Source of the DNA: Cloacimonetes bacterium UBA5284
GTDB taxonomy: Bacteria; Cloacimonadota; Cloacimonadia; Cloacimonadales; Cloacimonadaceae
Assembly (NCBI GenBank): GCA_002410505.1
Contig: DHSO01000022.1
Span: forward strand, 1 to 64,000
Direction: 5' to 3'
DNA length: 64,000 nt
The notes beneath the pieces were generated by a model that saw nothing but the letters and a program-made list of their open reading frames with translations, searched no databases and was not told the DNA's origin. The stretch's first letter is position 1, and each line of letters opens with the position of its first letter. Shown here piece after piece: positions 33,834 through 43,859 of the stretch. A program made the position numbers and the translations under genes.

Positions 33834-35786
33834 ATGAAGAGTATAGATGATAAACAACTAAATGATCAGGATATATACCAGCTACGGCAATTGCGGGAAA
33901 GCATTGTGGAGATGCCGCATGATGAGGCTGAAGCGGCTATCGTAAAGATAAAGGAATATCTGAAAGAATACGATTTTTCCTCTGCCCTTGAGCTCAAATA
34001 CTCTCTGATGATGAAGCTGGGTGAAATACATGGTCGCAACTCAGAAGTAGAAGATTCTGCCGAGTATTTTAAAACGATTCTCAATTCCCCGGACGCGCAG
34101 GCTTTTACTATATTGATCCGGAAAGCTTCTGCCAACCTGGCAATCACCTATGCTTTGCAGGATCTGTATCGAGAGGCACTTGATATATGGTACACATTGC
34201 TCAAAGATGAAAAGGATGTAGATCTGAAACTGAACCTATTGAGCAATATCTGTGTGGCTCATGGTATCATTGGTGAGTATCACGATTCGATCCACAATGC
34301 CTATCAAGCCCTGGAACTGGCAGACAAACATGGTCTTCCGGAACGCCGGATGGATCCTCTGCAAAACCTTGGCGCGGCATACGAAAAGATGGGCGAACCC
34401 CAAAAAGCCATGAAGTACTGGCTGGAAACATTGGACCTGAGCCGAAAGTATAAAAGTGTGAGGCGAGAGTTTGAGTCTTTGGGAAACATCTCTCTGGCCT
34501 ATGTACAATTAAAAGAGTATAAAAAAGCGCTATCCTATGCGTTTGATGCTCTGAAATTGCGCAAAAAGCATCTTCCCGAAGAAAGCCTGGGCATCAGTTA
34601 CAACAATATCGGCTTTGTCTACGAAAACGCCGGAGATATGGAGAATGCACTTAAATACTACAAAATGGGTGAGCAATGGTACCAGAAGCTTCGCCGTAAT
34701 TCAGCCCTGGCACATTGCTATCTCAATCAGGCATCCCTCTATCTAAAAATGGGAGACTTGTCCAAAAGCTTAATAAAGCTGAACGAGGCATCAGAGATCG
34801 AAAATGCCCTGATTGTGATGCAAAACAACTCTCAGATCACAGCTATGTATGCCAAAGTCTACGCGGCTCTGGGAGACTATCAGAAAGCATTTGAGTATTC
34901 GGAAAAGAACAATAGAATACTGGAAGACAACCTGAACAATCTGCGTAAAACCACGATCAGCATCAAAGAAGCTGATTACTACCGGGGCAAGATTGAAGAT
35001 CAGGCGCGTCAGTATAAAGAGCAAAATACAGAGCTAAAAGCCAAAAACCGTATCATCAGTGCCTCCACAAAAGAGTTAAAAGAGATCAATAAGAGTCTGG
35101 CAGAAAATGTGGAAGTGATGAACTGGCTGATATCTGTGATCAGTCACGATGTTCGGGCTCCACTCAGCAATTTTGGCAGAATGCTCACTATGATGATCAG
35201 CGGCGAGTTTCCCCGGGAAGAACATGACGAAGTGCTTACCAGCATGAAACACAGCAGTGACAGTATCGTGAAACTGATCAACGAAATGCTGGATGGGATA
35301 CGCTTGCAACGACAGAATATGAGCTTTCATACTACTATCGAGCTACAAAACATCGTACCCATTCTCTACTCGGTGATGGAGATCTACCAGCCCATGGCCA
35401 TGCAAAAGAAAATAAGACTCAGCTTTAATGCCCAGACCAAAGAGATCAATGCCAGAGTAGATGCGGATCTTTTGAAGATTTTGGTGCGAAATCTACTGAA
35501 CAATGCAATGAAATTCACTGCCGAAAATGGTGCCGTAACCATTAAAGCCAGAGTATTGCAAAACAAGGTGGAGATTGTAGTGGAAGACAATGGGATCGGT
35601 ATGCATGAATCAGCCTTGAGCGATTTACGCAAGGGGCAGGGAATTGCTCGCAGCAAGAGCGACGGCAGCCTGGGTTTGGGATTGGTATTGTGCCGGGATT
35701 CGCTGAAACGTATGAAAGGTAGCATCAAGATAGATAGCGAACCGGATAAAGGTACCAGAGTCAGAATCCTTTTACCGGCTAAATAA
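33834..35786 (+). CDS. Soluble sensor histidine kinase with N-terminal TPR repeats
   Basis: Encodes 650 residues from ATG 33834 (MKSIDDKQ), chosen because the protein-like composition begins there. ATGs at 33687 and 33783 would extend it; none has a strong ribosome binding site. Residues about 60-390 are TPR repeats (NLGAAYEKMGEPQKAMKYW, NNIGFVYENAGDMENALKYY). A coiled coil (about 390-440) leads to the H-box VISHDVRAPLSNF, then the N-box LVRNLLNNAMKFT, G1 VEDNGIGM and G2 GLGLGL. No membrane segment is seen, so it senses a cytoplasmic signal or protein partner. No response regulator is adjacent. Confidence 0.9.
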   Translation: MKSIDDKQLNDQDIYQLRQLRESIVEMPHDEAEAAIVKIKEYLKEYDFSSALELKYSLMMKLGEIHGRNSEVEDSAEYFKTILNSPDAQAFTILIRKASANLAITYALQDLYREALDIWYTLLKDEKDVDLKLNLLSNICVAHGIIGEYHDSIHNAYQALELADKHGLPERRMDPLQNLGAAYEKMGEPQKAMKYWLETLDLSRKYKSVRREFESLGNISLAYVQLKEYKKALSYAFDALKLRKKHLPEESLGISYNNIGFVYENAGDMENALKYYKMGEQWYQKLRRNSALAHCYLNQASLYLKMGDLSKSLIKLNEASEIENALIVMQNNSQITAMYAKVYAALGDYQKAFEYSEKNNRILEDNLNNLRKTTISIKEADYYRGKIEDQARQYKEQNTELKAKNRIISASTKELKEINKSLAENVEVMNWLISVISHDVRAPLSNFGRMLTMMISGEFPREEHDEVLTSMKHSSDSIVKLINEMLDGIRLQRQNMSFHTTIELQNIVPILYSVMEIYQPMAMQKKIRLSFNAQTKEINARVDADLLKILVRNLLNNAMKFTAENGAVTIKARVLQNKVEIVVEDNGIGMHESALSDLRKGQGIARSKSDGSLGLGLVLCRDSLKRMKGSIKIDSEPDKGTRVRILLPAK

Positions 35787-35804
35787 GGGCTGCAACATCC
35801 CACG

Positions 35805-36062
35805 ATGAGAACAGGAAAAACAGTAGATATTCATTGTCGCTGTGGCTTTTTGCTATTTCGCTATTTTAAAGCCGGTAAGGGTAGATTGATAAAGCTGATC
35901 ATATCCAGACTCAGTGAAGATAATGTAGGACTGCAAAACGTGCAGACATTCAGCCGTCCTCTGTGCCCCAACTGCGCCAGTGAATTGGGTATAGTGAGGA
36001 TAATTCACGGTGAACCCGCATTGAAGCTGAATCAAGGAAGCATACAATCCATCCGGATTTGA
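35805..36062 (+). CDS. Small zinc-ribbon-like protein
   Basis: Encodes 85 residues. Two cysteine pairs, CRC near residue 11 and CPNC near residue 55, could hold one zinc. Between them lies a basic stretch KAGKGRLIKLIISRL. It follows the kinase by 18 nt in the same direction and probably shares its transcript. No named family is recognised; nucleic-acid or protein binding is a guess. Confidence 0.6.
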   Translation: MRTGKTVDIHCRCGFLLFRYFKAGKGRLIKLIISRLSEDNVGLQNVQTFSRPLCPNCASELGIVRIIHGEPALKLNQGSIQSIRI

Positions 36063-36093
36063 CTATTCGTTATCTATATATACACTCTTTTTC

Positions 36094-36124
36094 TTGACAT
36101 CTGCGGGCATCCATAAACTTTATA
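36094..36124 (+). promoter_or_regulatory. Possible promoter of the fused dehydrogenase operon
   Basis: TTGACA at 36094-36099 and TTTATA at 36119-36124, with a long 19-nt spacer, about 64 nt upstream of the start. Confidence 0.4.
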
Positions 36125-36187
36125 TCCGGAATCGGCATTTTGTGGATTTCGAATGTCTAATATTATCTCAAACAAGGAGTTTGACAC

Positions 36188-38263
36188 ATGAGGCAATTCC
36201 GTATTGAGGAGCACCCGATTCTGGATGTTCCTTTGTTGGACCTTGTAAGCTTCTATTTTAACAATGAGAAACTAAAGGCCCGTAAAGGGGAGATGATATC
36301 CTCTGCATTAATCGCAAACGGCATCAATGTATTTGGCCATCACCACAAGGATGGAAGCGCGCAAGGCATATTTTGCGCCAACGGACAATGCGCAAAGTGT
36401 ACGGTTATCGCAAATGGGATCGCAGTAAAATCGTGCATGACTCCGGTGTGCGAAAACATGATTGTTCAAAGTGCCGAAGGTCTGGCAAAGCTTGCCGAAG
36501 ATGTGGAAGCACAAGAGTTTCATCCCATCGAAGAAGTATCTTGCGATGTTTTGATAATCGGGGGAGGACCGGCGGGGTTGTCGGCAGCCACCGAGCTAGG
36601 CAAACACAATGTGGATACCCTTTTGATCGACGATAAAAATGCCCTGGGCGGAAAGCTGGTATTGCAGACCCACAAATTCTTCGGTTCAGAAGAAGATAGC
36701 CGTGCGGGTACCAGAGGCCATCATATCGGAAAGATATTGGCAGAAGAACTGGCTCAATATTCCAGTGTAAGGACATGGGTAAACAGCACCGCGCTCTTTG
36801 TTTTCAGCGATAAAAAAGTAGGTGTTCTCAAAGAAGGAGTATACAAGCTGGTGTCTCCGCAAAGAATTCTAAACGCTGCGGGCGCGCGAGAAAAGTTTTT
36901 GCGTTTTCCGGGCAATAAGCTTGCCCGTATATATGGTGCTGGGGCCTTTCAAACCTTGGTAAACCGAGATCTTGTCCGCCCCACACAACGACTCTTCATC
37001 ATAGGTGGTGGAAATGTGGGACTTATCGCCGGATATCACGCGCTACAAGCCGGAATCGAAGTGGTTGGTCTGGCTGAAGCAATGCCCGCTTGTGGAGGAT
37101 ATAAGGTTCATGCCGACAAATTACGCCGTTTTGGAGTTCCCATATATACCTCTCACTCAATCCTTTGTGCTAATGGAGATGAAACCGTAGAAAGCATCAC
37201 AATCACGCAAGTGGACGAACATTTCAAGGCTATTAAGGGTAGTGAAAAGACCTTTGCCTGCGATACCATCTTGATTGCAGTCGGTTTGGATTCACTCTCC
37301 GAATTTACCCAAGAAGCCGAGATGGCGGGTATTCCGGTTGATTCTGCCGGAGACGCATTGGAAATAGCCGAAGCCAGCTCTGCCATGTTCAATGGTAAGA
37401 TCGCCGGATTGAAAATCGCCAAAGCTGTGAAAGGAAACACAGTGGAAGATATTCCGGACGCATGGTACTCTAAGGCTGAGGTATTGAAAGCACATCCCGG
37501 CGCGATCAAAGAATACCAACAGCTTGGTTCCGAAAGCGGAGTGATGCCCGTGATCCATTGCTTGCAAGAGATTCCCTGTAATCCATGCACCACAGTGTGC
37601 CCCACAAATTCCATCCAAACCGAGGATGGAAGCTTGCTGTCTCTTCCTCGTTACACAGGATCCTGCATCGGATGCGGCAAATGCTTGCTTATCTGCCCGG
37701 GATTGGCTATCACTCTGGTGGATTATAGAAAGGACGCTAAAAACCCGATAGTTACGATAGCTTATGAGATTTCAAATATTGAAGTAAAAGAAGGCGACAC
37801 ACGCGTGCTTTGCGATATAGATGCCGAAGAGCTGGGAGAGTATACCGTGGAATCCGTCACCGAATACAAGAAGCAACATACTTCCCTGGTGCGCTTTAAG
37901 GTGCCATCAGCCATAGCACGAAGGGTAGCGGGTTTCAGAGTACAGGATATGGCTGTTTCGGCAGCACTTCCTGAAGCTATTGTTCCTCAGATACTAAATG
38001 ATGATGCAATGGTCTGCTTGTGTGAGCGTGTTACTGTGGGTGAAGTAAGATCTCTCATCAGAAAGGGGATCAACGACTTAAATCAGATTAAGGCAATCAC
38101 CAGAGCAGGAATGGGGCCTTGTGGTGCTAAAACCTGCGAAGTACTGATAAAATCTCTATTGCGAGAAGAGGGCGTACCGGTCTCAGATGTGGTTCCCAAT
38201 ACAAAACGACCCATATTTGTGGAAGTACCCCTGGGCACTTTTCCCGGTGGAGGCGACAAATGA
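36188..38263 (+). CDS. Fused [2Fe-2S]/FAD/ferredoxin oxidoreductase subunit (HcnAB/LhpEF-like)
   Basis: Encodes 691 residues. Domains in order: an HcnA-type [2Fe-2S] domain with C63, C68, C71 and C83; an FAD/NAD-binding disulfide-reductase-like domain beginning VLIIGGGPAGLSAATELG (about 125-420) with a second dinucleotide fold FIIGGGNVGL; two [4Fe-4S] clusters (CNPCTTVCPTNS and CIGCGKCLLICPG); and a C-terminal BFD-like [2Fe-2S] domain (CLCERVTVGEV ... GPCGAKTC). These are separate subunits in many hydrogen-cyanide synthases, octopine/nopaline oxidases and D-hydroxyproline dehydrogenases. With the next gene it should move electrons from an amino or imino acid to an unknown acceptor. AAGGAG lies 8 nt upstream of the start. 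Confidence 0.88.
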   Translation: MRQFRIEEHPILDVPLLDLVSFYFNNEKLKARKGEMISSALIANGINVFGHHHKDGSAQGIFCANGQCAKCTVIANGIAVKSCMTPVCENMIVQSAEGLAKLAEDVEAQEFHPIEEVSCDVLIIGGGPAGLSAATELGKHNVDTLLIDDKNALGGKLVLQTHKFFGSEEDSRAGTRGHHIGKILAEELAQYSSVRTWVNSTALFVFSDKKVGVLKEGVYKLVSPQRILNAAGAREKFLRFPGNKLARIYGAGAFQTLVNRDLVRPTQRLFIIGGGNVGLIAGYHALQAGIEVVGLAEAMPACGGYKVHADKLRRFGVPIYTSHSILCANGDETVESITITQVDEHFKAIKGSEKTFACDTILIAVGLDSLSEFTQEAEMAGIPVDSAGDALEIAEASSAMFNGKIAGLKIAKAVKGNTVEDIPDAWYSKAEVLKAHPGAIKEYQQLGSESGVMPVIHCLQEIPCNPCTTVCPTNSIQTEDGSLLSLPRYTGSCIGCGKCLLICPGLAITLVDYRKDAKNPIVTIAYEISNIEVKEGDTRVLCDIDAEELGEYTVESVTEYKKQHTSLVRFKVPSAIARRVAGFRVQDMAVSAALPEAIVPQILNDDAMVCLCERVTVGEVRSLIRKGINDLNQIKAITRAGMGPCGAKTCEVLIKSLLREEGVPVSDVVPNTKRPIFVEVPLGTFPGGGDK

Positions 38264-39408
38264 TATATGACGTAATAGTAATCGGAGCGGGATCAATCGG
38301 GATCCCCACAGCTTTGAACCTGGCAGAAAAAAAGCAGAAAGTACTGGTTATCGATGGCGAACACGGGCCCGGTCAGCAAAACAACAAAAAGGCGATCGGT
38401 GGTATTCGCGCCACACACTCGGACTTTGGAAAAATATCTGTGTGCCTGCGCTCAATCGAGATTCTGCGGGATTGGAAAGAAACGCGGGGAGATGATATCG
38501 GTTGGATGAGTAATGGTTACTCATATCCCGCCTATAGAGAGCAAGATGCCAAAGCTCTAAAGGATCTTTTGCAGGTTCAACATAGTTATGGCTTGAATAT
38601 CAAATGGCTGAGTGCCGCGGAATATAATGAACTGGTTCCCGGTATTTTGATGGATGGCTTGCTGGGTAGCACATACTCCCCGGAAGACGGTAGTTGCTCA
38701 CCACTTCAAACTACAAATGCGTATTTCTTCCAAGCCAAACAGGCCGGAGTTCAATTCCAATTTGGGGAGCTGGTAAATTCCTTGAAATGCGAAGGCGGCA
38801 AAGTACTCGAAGTAATCACAAATAAAGGAAGATATAAAGCAGGACAGGTGATAAACGCTGCCGGTAATCATGCTCGCATGATCGGAGCTCTGGCCGGCGA
38901 TGATCTGAAAGTGTTTCCGGACAACCATGAAGCCGGAATCACCGAACCTGTTAAACGATTCTTTGGCCCTATGGTGATCGATATGCGCAAAGCTCCCGGC
39001 AGCGCGAATTTCTATTTCTATCAAAACAATGAGGGACAGGTGGTGTTTTGCATTACTCCCGATCCCCCCATTTTGGGAATAGATAACCGTTCAACTTCAC
39101 GTTTTTTGCCGATGTGCAGCAAGCGAATGATCGAGATCTATCCTCGTTTACGTAATTTGAAAGTTCGCCGTACCTGGCGTGGGCAGTATCCCATGACTCC
39201 TGATGGATTCCCGATTGTGGGCAGTAGCGAGCACCAGCAAAACATGATTCATGCCGTGGGGATGTGCGGTCAGGGATTCATGCTGGGACCGGGCATGGGA
39301 GAGCTGGTATCAAGAATGTGTCTGGATGAACTGAGCAAGGACGATCTGCGTGTTTTAAAGAGTTTTGATCCCCTGCGTGATTTCAGTGCTGAGGAAGTGT
39401 TTAAATAA
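38260..39408 (+). CDS. FAD-dependent amine/imino-acid oxidoreductase (DAO family, HcnC-like)
   Basis: Encodes 382 residues. The N-terminal Rossmann motif is VIVIGAGSIGIPTALNLAEKKQKVLVID, and the DAO-family C-terminus shows RTWRGQYPMTPDGFPIVG and MCGQGFMLGPGMGELV. Members include sarcosine oxidase beta, glycine and proline dehydrogenases. Overlap of four bases (ATGA) with the upstream multi-cluster protein implies a two-subunit dehydrogenase in which this is the substrate-oxidising subunit. Candidates are sarcosine, glycine, proline or hydroxyproline; the sequence alone does not decide. Confidence 0.88.
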   Translation: MIYDVIVIGAGSIGIPTALNLAEKKQKVLVIDGEHGPGQQNNKKAIGGIRATHSDFGKISVCLRSIEILRDWKETRGDDIGWMSNGYSYPAYREQDAKALKDLLQVQHSYGLNIKWLSAAEYNELVPGILMDGLLGSTYSPEDGSCSPLQTTNAYFFQAKQAGVQFQFGELVNSLKCEGGKVLEVITNKGRYKAGQVINAAGNHARMIGALAGDDLKVFPDNHEAGITEPVKRFFGPMVIDMRKAPGSANFYFYQNNEGQVVFCITPDPPILGIDNRSTSRFLPMCSKRMIEIYPRLRNLKVRRTWRGQYPMTPDGFPIVGSSEHQQNMIHAVGMCGQGFMLGPGMGELVSRMCLDELSKDDLRVLKSFDPLRDFSAEEVFK

Positions 39409-39471
39409 AGCCATTGACAGGATAAGCTCAATCCGCTCTTCTGGCACAAACAGAATATATGGAGAATTTGG

Positions 39472-42384
39472 ATGCCAAAATATAAGCTGCTAGTGACAAT
39501 CCTGATTCTGGGGATCCTGTTTGCTCCCAAATTCTCGGCGCAAACTGTAAAACCCAGCAATCTGGAACGTTATGCATATCAATACATAGTGGAACTTTAC
39601 GAACGTGGAGCAGGGGATAGGCTGAATCGCGAGATTCACGGTTTTATGGCACGATATCCTCAAAGCCAATTCACAAATCAGCTACTCTTTATTCGGGCAA
39701 ATCTGGACTTGGAACAGGGCAATTCCGACGATGCCTTGAGGATCTATGATGAATTGTTGACCGAAGATCTGGATCTTGCCCTAAGGCACAACATCTATCT
39801 ATACAGGGCTATGACCATGATCGTTCAGGAAAACTACGCTGCGGCCATGGACCAGATCCAAACCCTGGAATCCGAGACCAAAGACACAGCACTGTTGTCT
39901 AGGGCAAACCTATACCGGGCGAGATTGTACCGTAAACTGGGGCAGTACTATAGCGCCATGCAATCTTATCAATACACATTGAATGAGCAGCCCGAACCCG
40001 AGGTGGAATACGAATATTTCGAGGTTTTGGTAGAGTTGCAGAAAGAAGATGAAGCCAAAGCGCTCCTGAGCAATATCAATGCCCAAAGCCACATTTATAC
40101 CAGAAGTAACGTTTTATGGGGCAAATACTTGTTGGACAACAACCGCTTCGAAGAATTCGATGCACACTTGTCAAACATAGCTACGATTCTTGATGATCCG
40201 GATATCGAGCTCTTACGTATTCGCAAGGCTATTGCAGTGGAAGATTATGCTGTAGCCTCAGATCTAGTCTCCCAGAGCAAATCCAAAAGCCCTCATTTTG
40301 ACTATATGCGTGCTTTAACCCTCATTCATGCAGGAAATACAGCGGTAGCAGACAGTATCCTTGCCAGCCTGGTAAAGGAATCTGATCCCGAAATCCAGAT
40401 TCTCAGCTATCTGGAGCGCCTGAAGATATTGTATAAAACCGATCCGGTGGCAGCCATGGTGCAGCTGGGCGGTTTTATCGCCAGGCCGGACAATGATGTC
40501 ATGAAAGCTGAACAGCTTTTTACTATGGGCTATTTCGCCTATATGAACGGAGATTATCCCGAAGCTTTAAAATACTTGGCTCAGGCTAGAAGAGAAAGTG
40601 ACAAACGCTTGCTTCTGGCCGATATCGACATCTTCATCGCTCAGACATGGCTGAGGGCAAAAGATAATTACCAGGCACTTACCAGCTTCAACCGTTATCT
40701 GAATCTTTATCCCACGGGCAAAGACAGGGATGCTGCACTCTATTATCTGGGCTATTTGTATCACGAAACCAAGGATTACCAGATGGCCACATCAGCGTTT
40801 CAGAGTTTGATAGATGGCCACTCCGGCTCAGAATACGTTCCCTCTGCCAAGTTCTATCTGGCAGAAATAGACTACTATCTGGCAAATTACAATATGGCCC
40901 TGGATACATTTCTTCAGATCGTGAAAGCCGAGCCGGAAAACTCTGATGCCATCTTGAGATTGGCCCAGATCTATTACTACACCGGTAGTTACGATAATGC
41001 TGAGACTTGGGTGAATAAACTGGCACCCACCTATGACTCCTTGATCCTCGAGGGGCATATACAGTTTATCCGCAAAGAATACGAACAGGCCCTGCTCAGT
41101 TTCCAAAAGGCGGAAGGAAGTTCCAACGACAAGCTGAGAATAAGCGAAGCAAAAAGCTACAGGGCACTCTGTCTCTATCAATTAAAACGCTATAATGAGG
41201 CTTCCCGTCTCTATATGGAGCTCTTTGAGGGTCAGGAAAGCCCGGATACTTATCTGTATCTTGGCGCAAAATCTGCCTACGCGGCAGGTGACTACCATCT
41301 GGCCCTAGAACTATTCGATCAATTCATGCAAACCTATCCGAATTCACCATACTACTTGCCAGTGCTTGCAGATGTAGCCAACAGCTATTTCAATCTGGGC
41401 AATTACGCTCAAGCGACCACGGATTACATCTCTATCCTGCGTCGTTTCCGAAATACGAAAGTGTTCAATGATGTAGATCAAGCCCTTCTGCGGGAAGTAT
41501 TTACCGGACTTGACTTTTCGCTTTCCCGCATTAGTGATCCGGCCCAGAGTATGGAATTGATGGGAATGATAGATACCTTCGAGAGTGAGTACATCCGTTT
41601 TGAGCTGTCTTATCTCCTCACAAAACTCTACGCCGGTCAGGATAAATGGAACGAAGTGCTGGAACAGGCCCAGGATCTTCGCAGTGAATTCCCGGATTAC
41701 AGACGCAATGATGTGGAAATGTTGATGGCCCAAAGCCTGGTAAACCTTAATGAATACCAGGAGGCAGATTCCTTACTCAGCAACCTCTATTCGGACACTC
41801 GGGATTTACAGGCCCTCATCAGCTGGGCCGAAGTGGATGTTCTGATGGGAAACTATCAGGACGCCATCCTCAAGTTTCATGATGCTCTTCAGCAAGAACC
41901 GAGTCCGGAGCTCTGGTTCAAAGCTCTGTCTGCGTCGGTAGCTGCCGGATACGTGGATTTTGAATCCCTGTGGCATATTGGAGTAGATTATGAGCAGGAA
42001 GTTCCCGCGGCACGAATAGTGTATCTGGAATACTTGATGCACAATCAGCGCTATGAGGAAGCGGATGCGTTGGCGGAAGACATCATAAACAATAGTCCCA
42101 ACACTCATGATCATGCTATGGGGTTTTTGAACAAAGCGCTGATACTACATAAGGGCGAAGATTACGAAAATGCTATATATGAATTAAAGAAGATCATGAT
42201 ACTGTTTGCCGATTTTACGGATATCCAGGACCTTGCGGCATACTACACTGTGCTTTCATACCAAAAAAACGGAGCTCGCGAGGAAGCTCAAATGCATTTA
42301 TGGGATTACTCTCATCTACTGTCTGAGCAGCATTTGGAAGAACTCAACAGACTGTTGCAAGAGCATGAGGAGGAACAAGAATGA
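39472..42384 (+). CDS. Large exported TPR protein
   Basis: Encodes 970 residues. A signal peptide (about 1-24, ending KFSAQ) is followed almost entirely by tetratricopeptide repeats, including YPQSQFTNQLLFIRANL-type TolA-associated (YbgF/BamD-like) repeats and classical ones such as YFNLGNYAQATTDY. It should be a periplasmic scaffold. GGAG lies 7 nt before the start. It overlaps the next gene by ATGA and heads a long operon of envelope proteins. Confidence 0.88.
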   Translation: MPKYKLLVTILILGILFAPKFSAQTVKPSNLERYAYQYIVELYERGAGDRLNREIHGFMARYPQSQFTNQLLFIRANLDLEQGNSDDALRIYDELLTEDLDLALRHNIYLYRAMTMIVQENYAAAMDQIQTLESETKDTALLSRANLYRARLYRKLGQYYSAMQSYQYTLNEQPEPEVEYEYFEVLVELQKEDEAKALLSNINAQSHIYTRSNVLWGKYLLDNNRFEEFDAHLSNIATILDDPDIELLRIRKAIAVEDYAVASDLVSQSKSKSPHFDYMRALTLIHAGNTAVADSILASLVKESDPEIQILSYLERLKILYKTDPVAAMVQLGGFIARPDNDVMKAEQLFTMGYFAYMNGDYPEALKYLAQARRESDKRLLLADIDIFIAQTWLRAKDNYQALTSFNRYLNLYPTGKDRDAALYYLGYLYHETKDYQMATSAFQSLIDGHSGSEYVPSAKFYLAEIDYYLANYNMALDTFLQIVKAEPENSDAILRLAQIYYYTGSYDNAETWVNKLAPTYDSLILEGHIQFIRKEYEQALLSFQKAEGSSNDKLRISEAKSYRALCLYQLKRYNEASRLYMELFEGQESPDTYLYLGAKSAYAAGDYHLALELFDQFMQTYPNSPYYLPVLADVANSYFNLGNYAQATTDYISILRRFRNTKVFNDVDQALLREVFTGLDFSLSRISDPAQSMELMGMIDTFESEYIRFELSYLLTKLYAGQDKWNEVLEQAQDLRSEFPDYRRNDVEMLMAQSLVNLNEYQEADSLLSNLYSDTRDLQALISWAEVDVLMGNYQDAILKFHDALQQEPSPELWFKALSASVAAGYVDFESLWHIGVDYEQEVPAARIVYLEYLMHNQRYEEADALAEDIINNSPNTHDHAMGFLNKALILHKGEDYENAIYELKKIMILFADFTDIQDLAAYYTVLSYQKNGAREEAQMHLWDYSHLLSEQHLEELNRLLQEHEEEQE

Positions 42385-43856
42385 AGAAGCTTATCCTCTT
42401 CTTGCTACTTTGCGTGGCCGCGATCCTCTCCGCTCAGATCCAGGTGCTACCGGATATCGAAGTAAGCGGTGAAAGCCGGGTAAAAATATTCTTATACAAA
42501 AAAGCTCTGCCCTACAGCAAAGATAGTCTGTTGAGAGACAGCCTCCGAGTGTATCTACCTGAATCATTGCCTGTGAGGTCTTCGGTTTCCGTGCCCGGTG
42601 CTGACCCGGTACCGCATCAATATATATTTGCCGAAGCCAATAGCAGATTGAAGCTGGATGCAGAATACAAATATAGCCCGGATCATGAAAGCATCAGCTC
42701 TCTGGCTCTGGCGATGTCTTTGTATGCTCCCAAAGGCAATTTCATCTCAAACCACTTTCGGGGCTCAGGCAATTTCCATATGATTTCAGACGAGGACGTT
42801 GCTCTTGACCTCATTTTCTTCAACACGGAGGGCAAGAACATGAATAGTGAGTATTCCGCGGCGGAGCTCTATACATTCAAAGACAGATTCAGCTTCAAGC
42901 ATTTTGATCTGAAGCAAGTATCTCATGCCATTGCCATCGATCTACTGGATCAAAGGAATAAGGCTCTGGAACGTGAACATAGCAGTGTGAATTTCACTCA
43001 TCGGAGCATATTGGATTTCAAGGATTTCGATTGGGGAAACAGGATCCACTTCCATGCCGGTCGCAGCAGTTGGCACAGCTTCGCGGAGTTTGATGTGCCA
43101 GCTTTTGACAAGGCTTCGATGCACCTGATGTATGATGGACATCATTTCATACCTGCTCCCGGCTTTAACTGGCGCTATATCACCGATTACGACCAGCAAT
43201 TCAGCATTGTAAATGCCCCTGCAGTACAGATCAACCCCTACGCAAACTCCCTTAGGGATTACCGTTGGGTTTATCTGCCCGCAAAGCCAAAGCACACTTT
43301 GATTCCGCTGAATTTTTGTATCCGCCTGGAGGACTTTCTGCCCGTAAGTAAGGAATCATTCCTGCGTGGTTTTGCCATCGCAAACGACAGCCAGTATCGC
43401 ATCAACGACGTCTTGATGACAGACAGCAACAATCCTTTTATCCCCAAGACTTATTACGATGATGTCTTTACAAACACCAGCACCATTCAAGCAAGTTTCG
43501 GACATGGCAGGGTAAGTTTTGATCAGGACCTTGCGCTTAGTTTGGCATATCTCGCAAATCAGGACTGGCACAGAAAGCCCTACAACCCCATCCTGCAGAC
43601 GACATCCAGCTTCTGCTACAATACTTACCCATATACCTTTAAAGCTTCGCTTGATCAGCAATACTTTATGGTCGATCACATGAATCAGGATATGAAGGAA
43701 GTGTTTGATCTCAGCTTTGAGGGAGCTTACGAATTGGAGCGCTTCAGCAAAGTATATTTGCGTTGCGCGAATGTGTTGAATTCGAATATCAGGCAGTTTA
43801 ACAGCTTGCCACGACAGGGTGTATCCATTCAAGCCGGAATCTATCACAGGTTTTAG
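42381..43856 (+). CDS. Probable outer-membrane beta-barrel protein
   Basis: Encodes 491 residues. A signal peptide ends near ILSAQ (residue 19). The body has repeated amphipathic strands with aromatic ends (for example FSFKHFDLKQVSHAIAIDLL and RVSFDQDLALSLAYLA) and the protein ends in IYHRF, a terminal aromatic residue typical of barrel assembly signals. I do not recognise the family. Tight coupling to the TPR gene suggests the two proteins work together at the outer membrane. Confidence 0.7.
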   Translation: MKKLILFLLLCVAAILSAQIQVLPDIEVSGESRVKIFLYKKALPYSKDSLLRDSLRVYLPESLPVRSSVSVPGADPVPHQYIFAEANSRLKLDAEYKYSPDHESISSLALAMSLYAPKGNFISNHFRGSGNFHMISDEDVALDLIFFNTEGKNMNSEYSAAELYTFKDRFSFKHFDLKQVSHAIAIDLLDQRNKALEREHSSVNFTHRSILDFKDFDWGNRIHFHAGRSSWHSFAEFDVPAFDKASMHLMYDGHHFIPAPGFNWRYITDYDQQFSIVNAPAVQINPYANSLRDYRWVYLPAKPKHTLIPLNFCIRLEDFLPVSKESFLRGFAIANDSQYRINDVLMTDSNNPFIPKTYYDDVFTNTSTIQASFGHGRVSFDQDLALSLAYLANQDWHRKPYNPILQTTSSFCYNTYPYTFKASLDQQYFMVDHMNQDMKEVFDLSFEGAYELERFSKVYLRCANVLNSNIRQFNSLPRQGVSIQAGIYHRF

Positions 43857-43859
43857 GCG

